A DNA stretch of 64,000 bases, from contig CP102272.1 in assembly GCA_025149125.1 (NCBI GenBank), positions 2,232,001-2,296,000 of the forward strand, read 5' to 3'. The DNA is from [Clostridium] asparagiforme DSM 15981 (lineage in GTDB: Bacteria; Bacillota; Clostridia; Lachnospirales; Lachnospiraceae). Numbering within the stretch: position 1 is the stretch's first letter; each line of letters starts with the position of its first letter. This document shows, one piece after another, positions 15,177-22,924 of the stretch. Under the pieces are notes generated by a model. That model searched no databases. It was not told the DNA's origin and saw only the letters and a program-made list of their open reading frames with translations. The translations under genes were made by a program, and so were the position numbers.

Positions 15177-15548
15177 ATGTCAACCGCGATTCTGTGTTTA
15201 CTGCTTATTATCATGATTGTGTTTGGACTGAGGAGCTATTTAAAGCGTCTCACCTCCGGCTGCTGCGGCGCTTCCGCCCGGCCCGGGGTGAAGATCAATA
15301 AGGTGAAGGATCGGGACAAGTCCCACTATCCCTACCGGGTGCTGCTCAAAGTGGATGGAATGTCCTGCGGCAGCTGCGCGGCCCGGGTGGAGAACGCCTT
15401 AAACGCCTTGGATGGCGTGTGGGCTCAGGTGGACCTGGGGGAAGAGCAGGCCGACGTGCGAATGAAACGGGAGTACGGCGAGCAGGAGCTGAAGGCGGCG
15501 GTGAAAACGGCCGGATACACGGTTTACCGGGTGGAAAAGGCGGTGTAG
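15177..15548 (+). CDS. membrane-anchored heavy-metal-associated (HMA) domain protein with Cys-rich juxtamembrane motif
   Basis: 123 residues. An N-terminal membrane segment (residues 3-18) and a basic loop are followed by GCCGAS, similar to FeoB-associated Cys-rich small membrane proteins. Residues 57-121 form an HMA ferredoxin-like domain with the metal-binding loop GMSCGSCAARV (CxxC). Such domains bind soft or transition metals (Cu+, Zn2+, possibly Fe2+) and pass them to transporters. The start follows AAAAGGAGG. The DtxR-like box upstream points to iron or manganese control, and the feoAB/dtxR locus lies about 29 kb downstream. A monocistronic unit ended by a strong terminator. Confidence 0.8.
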   Translation: MSTAILCLLLIIMIVFGLRSYLKRLTSGCCGASARPGVKINKVKDRDKSHYPYRVLLKVDGMSCGSCAARVENALNALDGVWAQVDLGEEQADVRMKREYGEQELKAAVKTAGYTVYRVEKAV

Positions 15549-15588
15549 CCGCTGAAAACAGGCGGTCCGGGCATTGCCGAAAATTTAT

Positions 15589-15629
15589 AAAACGGCTGGG
15601 CACACAATCCATGTGCCCGGCCGTTTTTT
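15589..15629 (+). terminator. rho-independent terminator
   Basis: AAAACGGCTGGGCACA pairs with TGTGCCCGGCCGTTTT (one G-U pair), 7-nt loop, T6 tail; just after the HMA gene and before the converging gene at 15654. Confidence 0.85.
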
Positions 15630-15653
15630 AAATTTGCGGTATTGAATTCAGTC

Positions 15654-16895
15654 TCAGGAGGGGAATTGTTCCCCAAGCTTTTCCAGCAGCTCCCGGGCCT
15701 CGTCCCCCTGTTTGGTGATGAAGTCGGCCTCCGGCACCTCGATATCGTGGATCAGCATGTTGCGGCTCTTGCGCAGGGAAACGATGCGGTTTAGGCAGTC
15801 CTTGTCCAGCACGTTCATCCGGTTCAAGGTGTTGATATTGAAGGCGCCCCGCAGCTTCTGGGAATTCCGGTTGGAGATGCGGTTGAGCATGCGCTCCAAA
15901 GGCACCCACTGGCTGAAGAAATAGCTGGCGGCCTGGCGGCTGTCCTCGCCTCCGCCCTCCCGGCCGTCCCGCAGCTCCTGGTAAATGGCGTAGCGCTTTT
16001 CATTTCCGGTGATGATCTGATCGATGATCTGCTGGGAAATGTTGCGGCGGTCCTTCTCAAATTTCACGGATTTGAGGACGGGCTGGATCTCCTTGACCGT
16101 GTTCATCTTGAGGCGGCTGATCAGGCGGAACAGCAGCTCGATGTTTCCCATGCGCAGCTCGATGTCCTCGGGACGGAAATTGTTGCTCAGATAATTGTAC
16201 AAGTAGGAGGCCAGCTCATACTGGCTGGAGAAGGCGGCGTTTTTGTTACGCACCCGCTCGTTGCCTGCGCTCTGGAGGCGTTCCAGGGCGATCTCTCCGG
16301 CCAGCACCAGGCCGTTCAGCTCGTCCAGGATCGCCAGCTCCTCGTCGGAGAGGGTGCCCTGGAGGGGCTTGTACACCAGGTCGTGCTCCACCTCGGACCA
16401 GGCGTGCATGAGAACGGAAGCTACCTGAATCTCGATGCGCGCCTCGGCGTACTTTTTCTGAGAGGGCTCAAGGGAGTCCTCCCGCATGCGGGCGCGGTAG
16501 TGGTTGGCCCAGTAGCCGGAAAAACGTTTGTTGTAGGTGGGCGGCTTGGACTGCTCCGGGAACTGTTTGGTCTCCAGGACCGTGAACAGGTCGCATACCA
16601 GACTGTCCGTCTTGTCGCGGTCGCCCGGGAAATACAGAGACACGCGGACCCCGGACAGGTCGGCGATATCCTCATAGATTTCGCGCATATTTTTATAGGG
16701 TACGGCTCTTCTGGAATTCCGGATCAGAACCTTACTTTTGAGGCGGCCGGGCGCCTTTGCCCGGGAGGTCACCATGGCCCGGATGCCGGCGGACTGGAGG
16801 GAAGCCTCCAGCTGTCTGGCCGCAAGGCGTCCCGCCGCCTCATAAAAATTTAGTTTACGTTTATAATTTTCAATAAATTGATTGATTAAATCCAT
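15654..16895 (-). CDS. RelA/SpoT-domain protein (stand-alone (p)ppGpp synthetase-like) with C-terminal extension
   Basis: 413 residues. The N-terminal ~200 residues match the RelA/SpoT nucleotidyltransferase fold: R-K-rich RAKAPGRLKSK, DIADLSGVRVSLYFPGD, and the signature EIQVASVLMHAWSEVEHDLVYK. The following ~210 residues are alpha-helical with no family I recognise. There is no HD hydrolase domain and no TGS/ACT tail, so it is not a long RSH protein. It is longer than ordinary small alarmone synthetases (about 200-260 aa). It might make (p)ppGpp/pGpp, or be one of the RelA-like nucleotide or tRNA-modifying enzymes. It is single and convergent with the HMA gene. Confidence 0.8.
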   Translation of the reverse strand: MDLINQFIENYKRKLNFYEAAGRLAARQLEASLQSAGIRAMVTSRAKAPGRLKSKVLIRNSRRAVPYKNMREIYEDIADLSGVRVSLYFPGDRDKTDSLVCDLFTVLETKQFPEQSKPPTYNKRFSGYWANHYRARMREDSLEPSQKKYAEARIEIQVASVLMHAWSEVEHDLVYKPLQGTLSDEELAILDELNGLVLAGEIALERLQSAGNERVRNKNAAFSSQYELASYLYNYLSNNFRPEDIELRMGNIELLFRLISRLKMNTVKEIQPVLKSVKFEKDRRNISQQIIDQIITGNEKRYAIYQELRDGREGGGEDSRQAASYFFSQWVPLERMLNRISNRNSQKLRGAFNINTLNRMNVLDKDCLNRIVSLRKSRNMLIHDIEVPEADFITKQGDEARELLEKLGEQFPS

Positions 16896-17165
16896 GGATA
16901 TTCCCCGCCAATGCTGTAATTTATGTCTGCATCCGTTTTCGCGCCGCCAACCCTTCGGCCGCGGTGGATGCGTTTCCTTGATTGATTATATCGCATTTTT
17001 GCCCGTCCGTCATCCGCAGAATCCATAAGATTTTCGAAAGGGGGAAATTTTTCCTTCCCTTTGGGCTGCCGGACAATTATAATAGAGGCAGATAGCTGCC
17101 GGGAACGGCAAAAATTTGGGAAATTCTGCCTGCGGCAGTTTGGCGGAGGGAAAGGGGGTAGCAGT

Positions 17166-19079
17166 ATGAAGCGGATGATTCGCAGACGGCTGTGTATGGT
17201 AATTTTAACCGCCATGCTGCTGACCCTGTTCCTGAATTATTTTGTACAGATTCAGAGCGCCCGGAGCGGCATGTATGAGGAAGCGCTGGACAATTTTAAG
17301 CAGATCGAGCGGATTCTGGAACAGAACGAACAGGACACGGCCAGAGCCAGGCAGGAACTGAAGCAGGACTGCTTTATACGGGCCAAGGCGGCGGCCTACA
17401 TTTTACAGAGCCGTCCGGAGGTGATCCCGGATCAGATGGAGATGAAGAAGATCGCCGGTCTGCTGCAGGTGGACGAACTGCACCTCTTTGACACGCAGGG
17501 GAATCTGTACGCGGGTTCCGAACCCAAGTATTACGGCTATAATTTCAATTCAGGCGAGCAGATGCGCTTTTTCCTGCCCATGCTGGCGGACCGCAGCCTG
17601 GAGCTGTGCCAGGATATCACGCCCAACACCGCGGAGAACAAGCTCATGCAGTACGCGGCGGTGTGGAGGCCGGACGGGCAGGGGATCGTGCAGATCGGTC
17701 TGGAGCCGACCCGCGTGCTGGAGGCCATGAAGAAGAACGAGCTGTCCTACATTTTCTCTTTGGTGACAGTGGAGAACGGGTCTGTAATCTTTGCCGTGGA
17801 CCCGGATAACTTCCAGATTCTGGGAGCCACCCAGGAGGCGCTTGTCGGAAAAGAATTAGAAGATGTGGGCCTGGGGCCGGAACAGGTTTTGAGCAGCCGA
17901 AAGGGAGTGCGGGCGGAGCTTGACGGGGTGGACAGCTACTGCGTGTTCGCGCCGTCCGGCTCGGTGATTTTGGGGATGGCGCGGAGCAGCTCGGCGCTGT
18001 ACCGGGGAGTGAACCGGAGCACCGCCCTGGTGGCGCTGTATCTGGTGTTGGTGGCGCTGCTGATGATCGTGTCGATCTCCAACTACATTGACCGCTACAT
18101 TGTGGACGGAATCTCCGCCATCAACCGGAAGCTGACGGAGATCACCGTGGGAAATCTGGAGACCACGGTGGAGGAGGACAGCACTCCGGAGTTCTCGGAG
18201 CTCAGCGGGCGCATCAATCTGATGGTGCGCAGCATCCGGGATAATACCAACAAGCTGTCGCAGATTCTGGACGTGGCCCAGGTGCCCATCGGCGTCTATG
18301 AATACAATCAGAGGATGAGACGGGTGATGGTCACCAGCAGGGTGGCCGGAATCCTGGGGCTGGCCGGGGATGAGGCGAAACAGCTGTTTGCCGATCACGC
18401 CCTGTTTGAGGAACATCTGGAAGCCATACGCCAGAACCCGCTGAGCGGGGAGAAGGGCGTGTACGTCCTGTCCGGGGAGCCGGAGCGGTTTGTCCGCCTG
18501 GAGACGTATTTCCGGGAGTACAGCGTTTTGGGACTGATCGTGGATGTGACGGAGGATATCCGGGAGCGCAGGCGCATCGAGCAGGAGCGTGACATTGACC
18601 TGCTCACCGGCCTGTACAACCGGCGGGCGTTTTACCGGCGCATGGAGGAGCTGTTTGGCAGCCCCAACGAGCTGGGGGCCTGCGCGATGCTCATGGCGGA
18701 TGCGGACAATCTCAAGCAGGTCAACGACCGGTACGGGCACCAGAACGGGGACCGCTATCTACAGGGCGTGGCGAGGATTTTCCGGTCCGTCTGCAGCGAG
18801 AAGAGCGTGCTGGCCCGCTTAAGCGGCGACGAGTTTGCCGCGTTCCTGTACGGCTGCTCCAACCGGGAGGAGCTGGAAGCGCTGGTCGAACGGCTTCGCA
18901 ATGTGATGAATGTGGAGACGGCGGAGCTGACCGGCGGGGAGTCCATTCCGGTGCGTTTTTCCGCCGGCTGCGCGTTTTATCCCGAGGACGGGGAGGATTA
19001 CGGGAGCCTGCTCAAGTGCGCGGACACGGCGATGTACAAGGTGAAGCGGACACGGAAAAATAAAGAGTTGGAAGAATAA
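17166..19079 (+). CDS. membrane diguanylate cyclase: extracellular sensor, HAMP-like linker, GGDEF
   Basis: 637 residues. A short N-terminal membrane segment (about 8-26), an extracytoplasmic sensor (about 30-275), and a second membrane segment (about 280-305) are followed by a HAMP-like linker, a PAS-like region and a C-terminal GGDEF domain (about 475-630). The active-site loop is SGDEF (about 552-556, LARLSGDEF), a variant usually still compatible with cyclase activity. No RxxD inhibitory site is visible before it. The domain opening DLLTGLYNRRAF is canonical. The ATG at 17166 follows GGAGGGAAAGGGGG; TATAAT at 17078-17083 is a probable -10. No EAL domain, so predicted to make c-di-GMP in response to an outside signal. 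Confidence 0.9.
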   Translation: MKRMIRRRLCMVILTAMLLTLFLNYFVQIQSARSGMYEEALDNFKQIERILEQNEQDTARARQELKQDCFIRAKAAAYILQSRPEVIPDQMEMKKIAGLLQVDELHLFDTQGNLYAGSEPKYYGYNFNSGEQMRFFLPMLADRSLELCQDITPNTAENKLMQYAAVWRPDGQGIVQIGLEPTRVLEAMKKNELSYIFSLVTVENGSVIFAVDPDNFQILGATQEALVGKELEDVGLGPEQVLSSRKGVRAELDGVDSYCVFAPSGSVILGMARSSSALYRGVNRSTALVALYLVLVALLMIVSISNYIDRYIVDGISAINRKLTEITVGNLETTVEEDSTPEFSELSGRINLMVRSIRDNTNKLSQILDVAQVPIGVYEYNQRMRRVMVTSRVAGILGLAGDEAKQLFADHALFEEHLEAIRQNPLSGEKGVYVLSGEPERFVRLETYFREYSVLGLIVDVTEDIRERRRIEQERDIDLLTGLYNRRAFYRRMEELFGSPNELGACAMLMADADNLKQVNDRYGHQNGDRYLQGVARIFRSVCSEKSVLARLSGDEFAAFLYGCSNREELEALVERLRNVMNVETAELTGGESIPVRFSAGCAFYPEDGEDYGSLLKCADTAMYKVKRTRKNKELEE

Positions 19080-19118
19080 GGATTTTGGCCCGGATGAATT
19101 GGACCAAGGGCCGCGGAT

Positions 19119-19150
19119 GAGCCGCTGATGGAGACATCGGCGGCTCTTTT
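19119..19150 (+). terminator. rho-independent terminator
   Basis: GAGCCGCTGATG / CATCGGCGGCTC (one G-U pair), GAGA loop, TTTT tail, 40 bp after the diguanylate cyclase gene. Confidence 0.75.
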
Positions 19151-19289
19151 GGATGCGGGGGCCGCCGCAAAAAGAATCCTGCGGGTCTGAATAAAATGGA
19201 AAAAGCCGGAGAGAATCATGGATAGGAATTGATTGCAGCTGCGCAGGCGGGCGAGGTCCCGCAGGTGCGGTGCAGGAGGAGGAATATTC

Positions 19290-19661
19290 ATGAAATTATT
19301 ATATAAAGGCGACATTTATTTTGCGGACCTCTCCCCGGTAGTGGGAAGCGAACAGGGAGGCGTGCGGCCTGTTCTGGTGATTCAGAACAATGTGGGCAAC
19401 AAATTCAGTCCCACCGTGATCGTGGCGGCGATCACCAGCCGTATGGACAAGCACAATCTGCCCACCCATGTGCTGATCGAGCAGAGCCGGTACGGACTGC
19501 AGAAGGATTCCATGATTCTGTTGGAACAGGTGCGCACCATCGACAAGAGCAGACTGCGGGACTACATAGGACATTTGGATTTCTCCGATCTGCTGCGCGT
19601 CAACCGGGCGCTGATGGTCAGCATGGACCTGGGAACCCAGGTTCGGGCCCTGGCGGAATAA
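19290..19661 (+). CDS. mazF: MazF/PemK-family mRNA interferase (no antitoxin seen)
   Basis: 123 residues, the usual Firmicute length. Family motifs: GDIYFADLSPVVGSEQGGVRPVLVIQNN with the catalytic arginine, VIVAAITSR, and DSMILLEQVRTIDKSRL. Endoribonuclease toxins of this type cut mRNA at short specific sequences. The start ATG (19290) follows GGAGGAGGAA. In most relatives a small antitoxin gene lies directly upstream, but the 139 bp between the terminator at 19150 and this start hold no convincing ORF. It therefore appears solitary, with the antitoxin either elsewhere or lost. Confidence 0.93.
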   Translation: MKLLYKGDIYFADLSPVVGSEQGGVRPVLVIQNNVGNKFSPTVIVAAITSRMDKHNLPTHVLIEQSRYGLQKDSMILLEQVRTIDKSRLRDYIGHLDFSDLLRVNRALMVSMDLGTQVRALAE

Positions 19662-19711
19662 AATGGGCAAAGTCCGCAATACTAACCGTATGATTTGCGG
19701 AAGGTCAGGTG

Positions 19712-21148
19712 ATGTCCAACATGGATAAGAGAAGAGCGGCGGAGACAATTTTAAAACTTGTGGGAGGCGCGGACAATGTGGAGGAGGTCACACATTGTTT
19801 TACGCGCCTGCGCTTTGTCCTGAAGGATGAAAGCATTCCCAGGGACGAGGAGGTGAGCCGGGCGGAGGGCGTCATCTCCGTGGTCAGAGCGGGCGGGCAG
19901 TACCAGGTGGTCTGCGGCACAAAGGTGCAGGGAATTTACCAGGAATTGGAAGAAATGCTGAGGGAGAAGAGGAGCAGGGGGGCGGCCCCCACCCCACCCA
20001 GACGCCCCATCGGGGATCGGATTCTGCAGAAAGTGGCGGAAATTTTCACACCCCTGATTCCGGCCATCGCGGCGTCGGGGCTGATCAAAGGGCTGCTGAC
20101 TGCGGCGCGGCTTTTGCTGGAGCGCTACGGCATCGATCTGGCGGCCACGGACACCTACGTGATTCTGAACGCGGCCAGCCAGGTGATTTTCTATTTTATG
20201 CCCATTTTCCTGGCAATGACCTGCGCAAAGGCGTTCCGCTGCAACCGGGTGATGGCCATGGTGGTGGGCGCCTCGCTGGTGTACCCACAGATGGATGCGC
20301 TGATCCAGAACACGGAGCAGGCCACCACCGTGTTCGGCCTGCCGGTGCTGAAAAATGCCTGGCAGATCGGTTCCTCGGTTAAGGTGTTCTCCTACACGGA
20401 GTCCGTTATCCCCATCATTCTTGCCATTTTGTGCATGGCGGCTCTGGAGCGGTGGCTCACCCGCCTCATCCCGGAGATCGTCCGGTTAATTGCGGTGCCC
20501 GGGCTGGAACTGCTTGTGATCCTGCCGCTCACCCTGGTGGTTTTGGGACCTGTGGGAATCTATGTTGGCAACGGGATCCAGTATCTCTACGACACAATGA
20601 TGGGGTTCAGCACGGTTCTGGGCGGCGCGCTGGTAGGCGGGCTCTGGGGCGTCTGCGTCATTTTCGGAGCGCACCGGGCGCTGCTTCCCATCGGGCTCAA
20701 CGATGTGGCGGTGAACGGGCGGCAGAACCTGCTGGCCTTTGCCGGGGCGGCCAATTTCGCCCAGGGCGGGGCTGCCCTGGGCGTGTGCCTTAAGACCGGA
20801 AACCGGGAGCTGAGACAGATCGCCGCCTCCGCCGCCCTGACCGCCTCGGTGGTGGGAGTGACCGAGCCTGCGATCTACGGCTGCAACCTGCGGTTAAAAA
20901 AGCCCATGGTCTGCGCGGTGATCTGCGGGGCGGTGGGCGGCGCGATCATGGGAATCGGAAATGTCTACGGCGACGCTTTTGCCAACAACGGCGTGCTGAC
21001 GGTCTTTACCTACGCGGCATACGGCATGACGAGGTTCGCATTTTACCTGGCGGGCATCGGGACGGCCTTTTTCGGGGCGGCCGCGCTCACCTATCTGGTG
21101 GGATTTGAGGAACTGCCGGCCCCGGGCCGGGAACAAAATGAAGAATGA
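19712..21148 (+). CDS. PTS beta-glucoside-type EIIBC transporter
   Basis: 478 residues. The EIIB domain carries the phosphorylated cysteine in THCFTRLRF (C29), followed by a linker rich in proline and the membrane EIIC domain with about ten hydrophobic segments (ASGLIKGLL, GAHRALLPIGLND, TEPAIYG). There is no EIIA domain, so it must borrow one. ATG at 19712 has AAGG seven bases upstream; GTG at 19709 is possible. The stop overlaps the start of the 6-phospho-beta-glucosidase gene (ATGA), giving a clear import-and-hydrolysis pair for a beta-glucoside such as cellobiose, arbutin or salicin. Confidence 0.92.
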   Translation: MSNMDKRRAAETILKLVGGADNVEEVTHCFTRLRFVLKDESIPRDEEVSRAEGVISVVRAGGQYQVVCGTKVQGIYQELEEMLREKRSRGAAPTPPRRPIGDRILQKVAEIFTPLIPAIAASGLIKGLLTAARLLLERYGIDLAATDTYVILNAASQVIFYFMPIFLAMTCAKAFRCNRVMAMVVGASLVYPQMDALIQNTEQATTVFGLPVLKNAWQIGSSVKVFSYTESVIPIILAILCMAALERWLTRLIPEIVRLIAVPGLELLVILPLTLVVLGPVGIYVGNGIQYLYDTMMGFSTVLGGALVGGLWGVCVIFGAHRALLPIGLNDVAVNGRQNLLAFAGAANFAQGGAALGVCLKTGNRELRQIAASAALTASVVGVTEPAIYGCNLRLKKPMVCAVICGAVGGAIMGIGNVYGDAFANNGVLTVFTYAAYGMTRFAFYLAGIGTAFFGAAALTYLVGFEELPAPGREQNEE

Positions 21149-22581
21149 GGGGGCAGATGGTGACAGAATATAAGGCACGAAAATTTCCGGAACATTTCCT
21201 GTGGGGCGCGTCCTCCTCAGCCTTTCAGATCGAAGGCGCGGCGGCGGAGGATGGCAAGGGGCGGTCGGTGGCGGACGTCAATGCCGCAAAGCGCGCCCAG
21301 CTCCAGGCGGACACCCGGGTGGCCAGCGACTTTTACCACCGGTTTCAGGAGGATATTGAGCTATTCGCCCGGCTGGGGCTGAAGGCGTACCGGTTTTCCC
21401 TGTCCTGGGCCAGGATCATTCCCGACGGGGACGGCCCGGTCAATGAGGCCGGACTGGAATTCTACGACCAGGTCATCGACCGGCTGAGATACCACGGCAT
21501 CGAACCGCTTGTGACGTTGTACCATTTTGACCTTCCCTACCGCCTGGTGGAGCAATATAATGGCTGGGAGAGCCGGGAATGCGTCCACGCTTTTGAGCGG
21601 TACGCGAGAATCTGTTTTTCGCGTTACGGGAACCGGGTGAAATACTGGCAGGTGCACAATGAGCAGAATCTGATGATCCGGGTGGACGAGCGCATGAATA
21701 TCCGGGCAGAGGATCCGTGGGAGGCGGACCGTCAGCGGGCGCAGATGGACTACCACATGTTTTTGGCCCACGCCCTGGCTGTCCGGGCCTGCCGGGAGCT
21801 GGCGCCCGGCGCATTTGTGGGACCTGCAATATCCTCCACCTGCACCTACCCCGTCACCCCCAATCCCAGGGATGTGTGGGCCGCCCGCAGCAATGACCGG
21901 TTCAAGACGGAGTATGCCCTGGAAATGTACACCGCCGGGCGTTATCCGGGCTATTACCAACGCTATCTTAAAGAGCGCAATATCATGCCGGAAACCAGAC
22001 CGGAGGACGAGGCGCTGCTTGCAGGCGCAAGGATCGACTATCTGGGGGTAAACTACTACCGGACCCTGTGCGCCTCCTATCTTCCGTCCGATCCCTCCCA
22101 TCCGGCGGGGCTGCGGCAGTTTCGGGGCAACGAGGTGGACTTCGACCAGTTCGGATATTTTCGGGACGAGAAAAATCCGTTTCTGGAAGCCAGCGAATAC
22201 GGCGCGCAGATTGATCCCATGGGATTGCGCCTGGTGCTCAATGAGTATTACCGCAAGTACCGGCTGCCCATGATTATTACGGAAAACGGCCTGGGAGCAG
22301 CCGACGTGCTGAGCGCGGACGGAGGGGTGCACGATCCCTACCGGATCGCCTATTTAAAGAGCCACATTGAAGCCTGCGCGGACGCTATCGCCGACGGGGT
22401 GGAGCTCTTCGGATACTGTCCATGGTCCGTCATGGACCTGCTGAGCTCCCACCAGGGCTTCAAAAAGCGTTATGGCCTGATCTATGTGAACCGCGACGAC
22501 CGGGATCTGCGGGACCTGCGCAGGATTCCCAAGGACAGCTATTACTGGTATCAGGATGTGATCCGCCACAACGGGCTGTGA
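21145..22581 (+). CDS. glycoside hydrolase family 1, 6-phospho-beta-glucosidase
   Basis: 478 residues, complete GH1. N-terminal FLWGASSSAFQIEGA, acid/base glutamate E173 in HNEQN (most relatives have NEP or NEI), and nucleophile E380 in ITENGLG. It hydrolyses the phosphorylated beta-glucoside delivered by the EIIBC to glucose 6-phosphate and the aglycone or glucose. It overlaps the EIIBC gene by 4 bp; GTG 21160 behind AGGGGGC is an alternative start. No antiterminator gene of the LicT/BglG type is next to the pair, so the regulation is not visible. Confidence 0.93.
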   Translation: MRGQMVTEYKARKFPEHFLWGASSSAFQIEGAAAEDGKGRSVADVNAAKRAQLQADTRVASDFYHRFQEDIELFARLGLKAYRFSLSWARIIPDGDGPVNEAGLEFYDQVIDRLRYHGIEPLVTLYHFDLPYRLVEQYNGWESRECVHAFERYARICFSRYGNRVKYWQVHNEQNLMIRVDERMNIRAEDPWEADRQRAQMDYHMFLAHALAVRACRELAPGAFVGPAISSTCTYPVTPNPRDVWAARSNDRFKTEYALEMYTAGRYPGYYQRYLKERNIMPETRPEDEALLAGARIDYLGVNYYRTLCASYLPSDPSHPAGLRQFRGNEVDFDQFGYFRDEKNPFLEASEYGAQIDPMGLRLVLNEYYRKYRLPMIITENGLGAADVLSADGGVHDPYRIAYLKSHIEACADAIADGVELFGYCPWSVMDLLSSHQGFKKRYGLIYVNRDDRDLRDLRRIPKDSYYWYQDVIRHNGL

Positions 22582-22599
22582 ACGGCCCGGCTGCAATCA

Positions 22600-22642
22600 C
22601 GCGTTGTCTGAGCATACGAAATGCTCAGACAGCGCGTTTTTT
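22600..22642 (+). terminator. rho-independent terminator of the beta-glucoside pair
   Basis: CGCGTTGTCTGAGCAT / ATGCTCAGACAGCGCG with one G-U pair and T6 tail. The right arm contains GCTCAGACAGC, related to the hairpin repeat family found at 32.6, 44.3 and 45.2 kb. Confidence 0.85.
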
Positions 22643-22924
22643 GTGATTTTGGTAAAATGGAGCTCCGGGCCGGAACCGGACGCGCCCTCCCGTCATAAAA
22701 TGAATTACAGAATCAGCCGGCGCGCTGAGGAATCGTAATGGCATAAAGGAAACAGGCCGCGGGCGGCAGCGCGCGGGCCGGGCCGCATTAGCGGCAGCAG
22801 GTGGATCAGGCGGCATCTGCGGGACAATGGTTTTTTAGATTGTTCCGCGGATGCCTTTTTGCACCTGTAAACCGCCGCGTTTCTGCGAAAAAGCGGCGGA
22901 ACTTGACGTTGGGAGGGAGATTGG
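22643..22924 (+). promoter_or_regulatory. 282-bp leader of the CDF gene with attenuator-like hairpin
   Basis: A possible -10 (TAAAAT, about 22653) is followed by a GC-rich stretch able to form several stems (22755-22800). A terminator-like hairpin at 22812-22860 follows: GGCATCTGCGGGACAA pairs with TTGTTCCGCGGATGCC and is followed by T5. Placing an intrinsic terminator inside the leader, 65 bp before the start codon, is the layout of a riboswitch or attenuator. For a metal exporter a metal-sensing RNA (for example the NiCo/czcD class) would fit, but I could not match its conserved core. Confidence 0.45.

Noticed and set aside
19126..19188. 20-codon ORF (METSAALLDAG...) upstream of mazF as antitoxin
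   Set aside because: It overlaps the terminator stem, has no ribosome site, is much shorter than any MazE-type antitoxin and shows no DNA-binding pattern.
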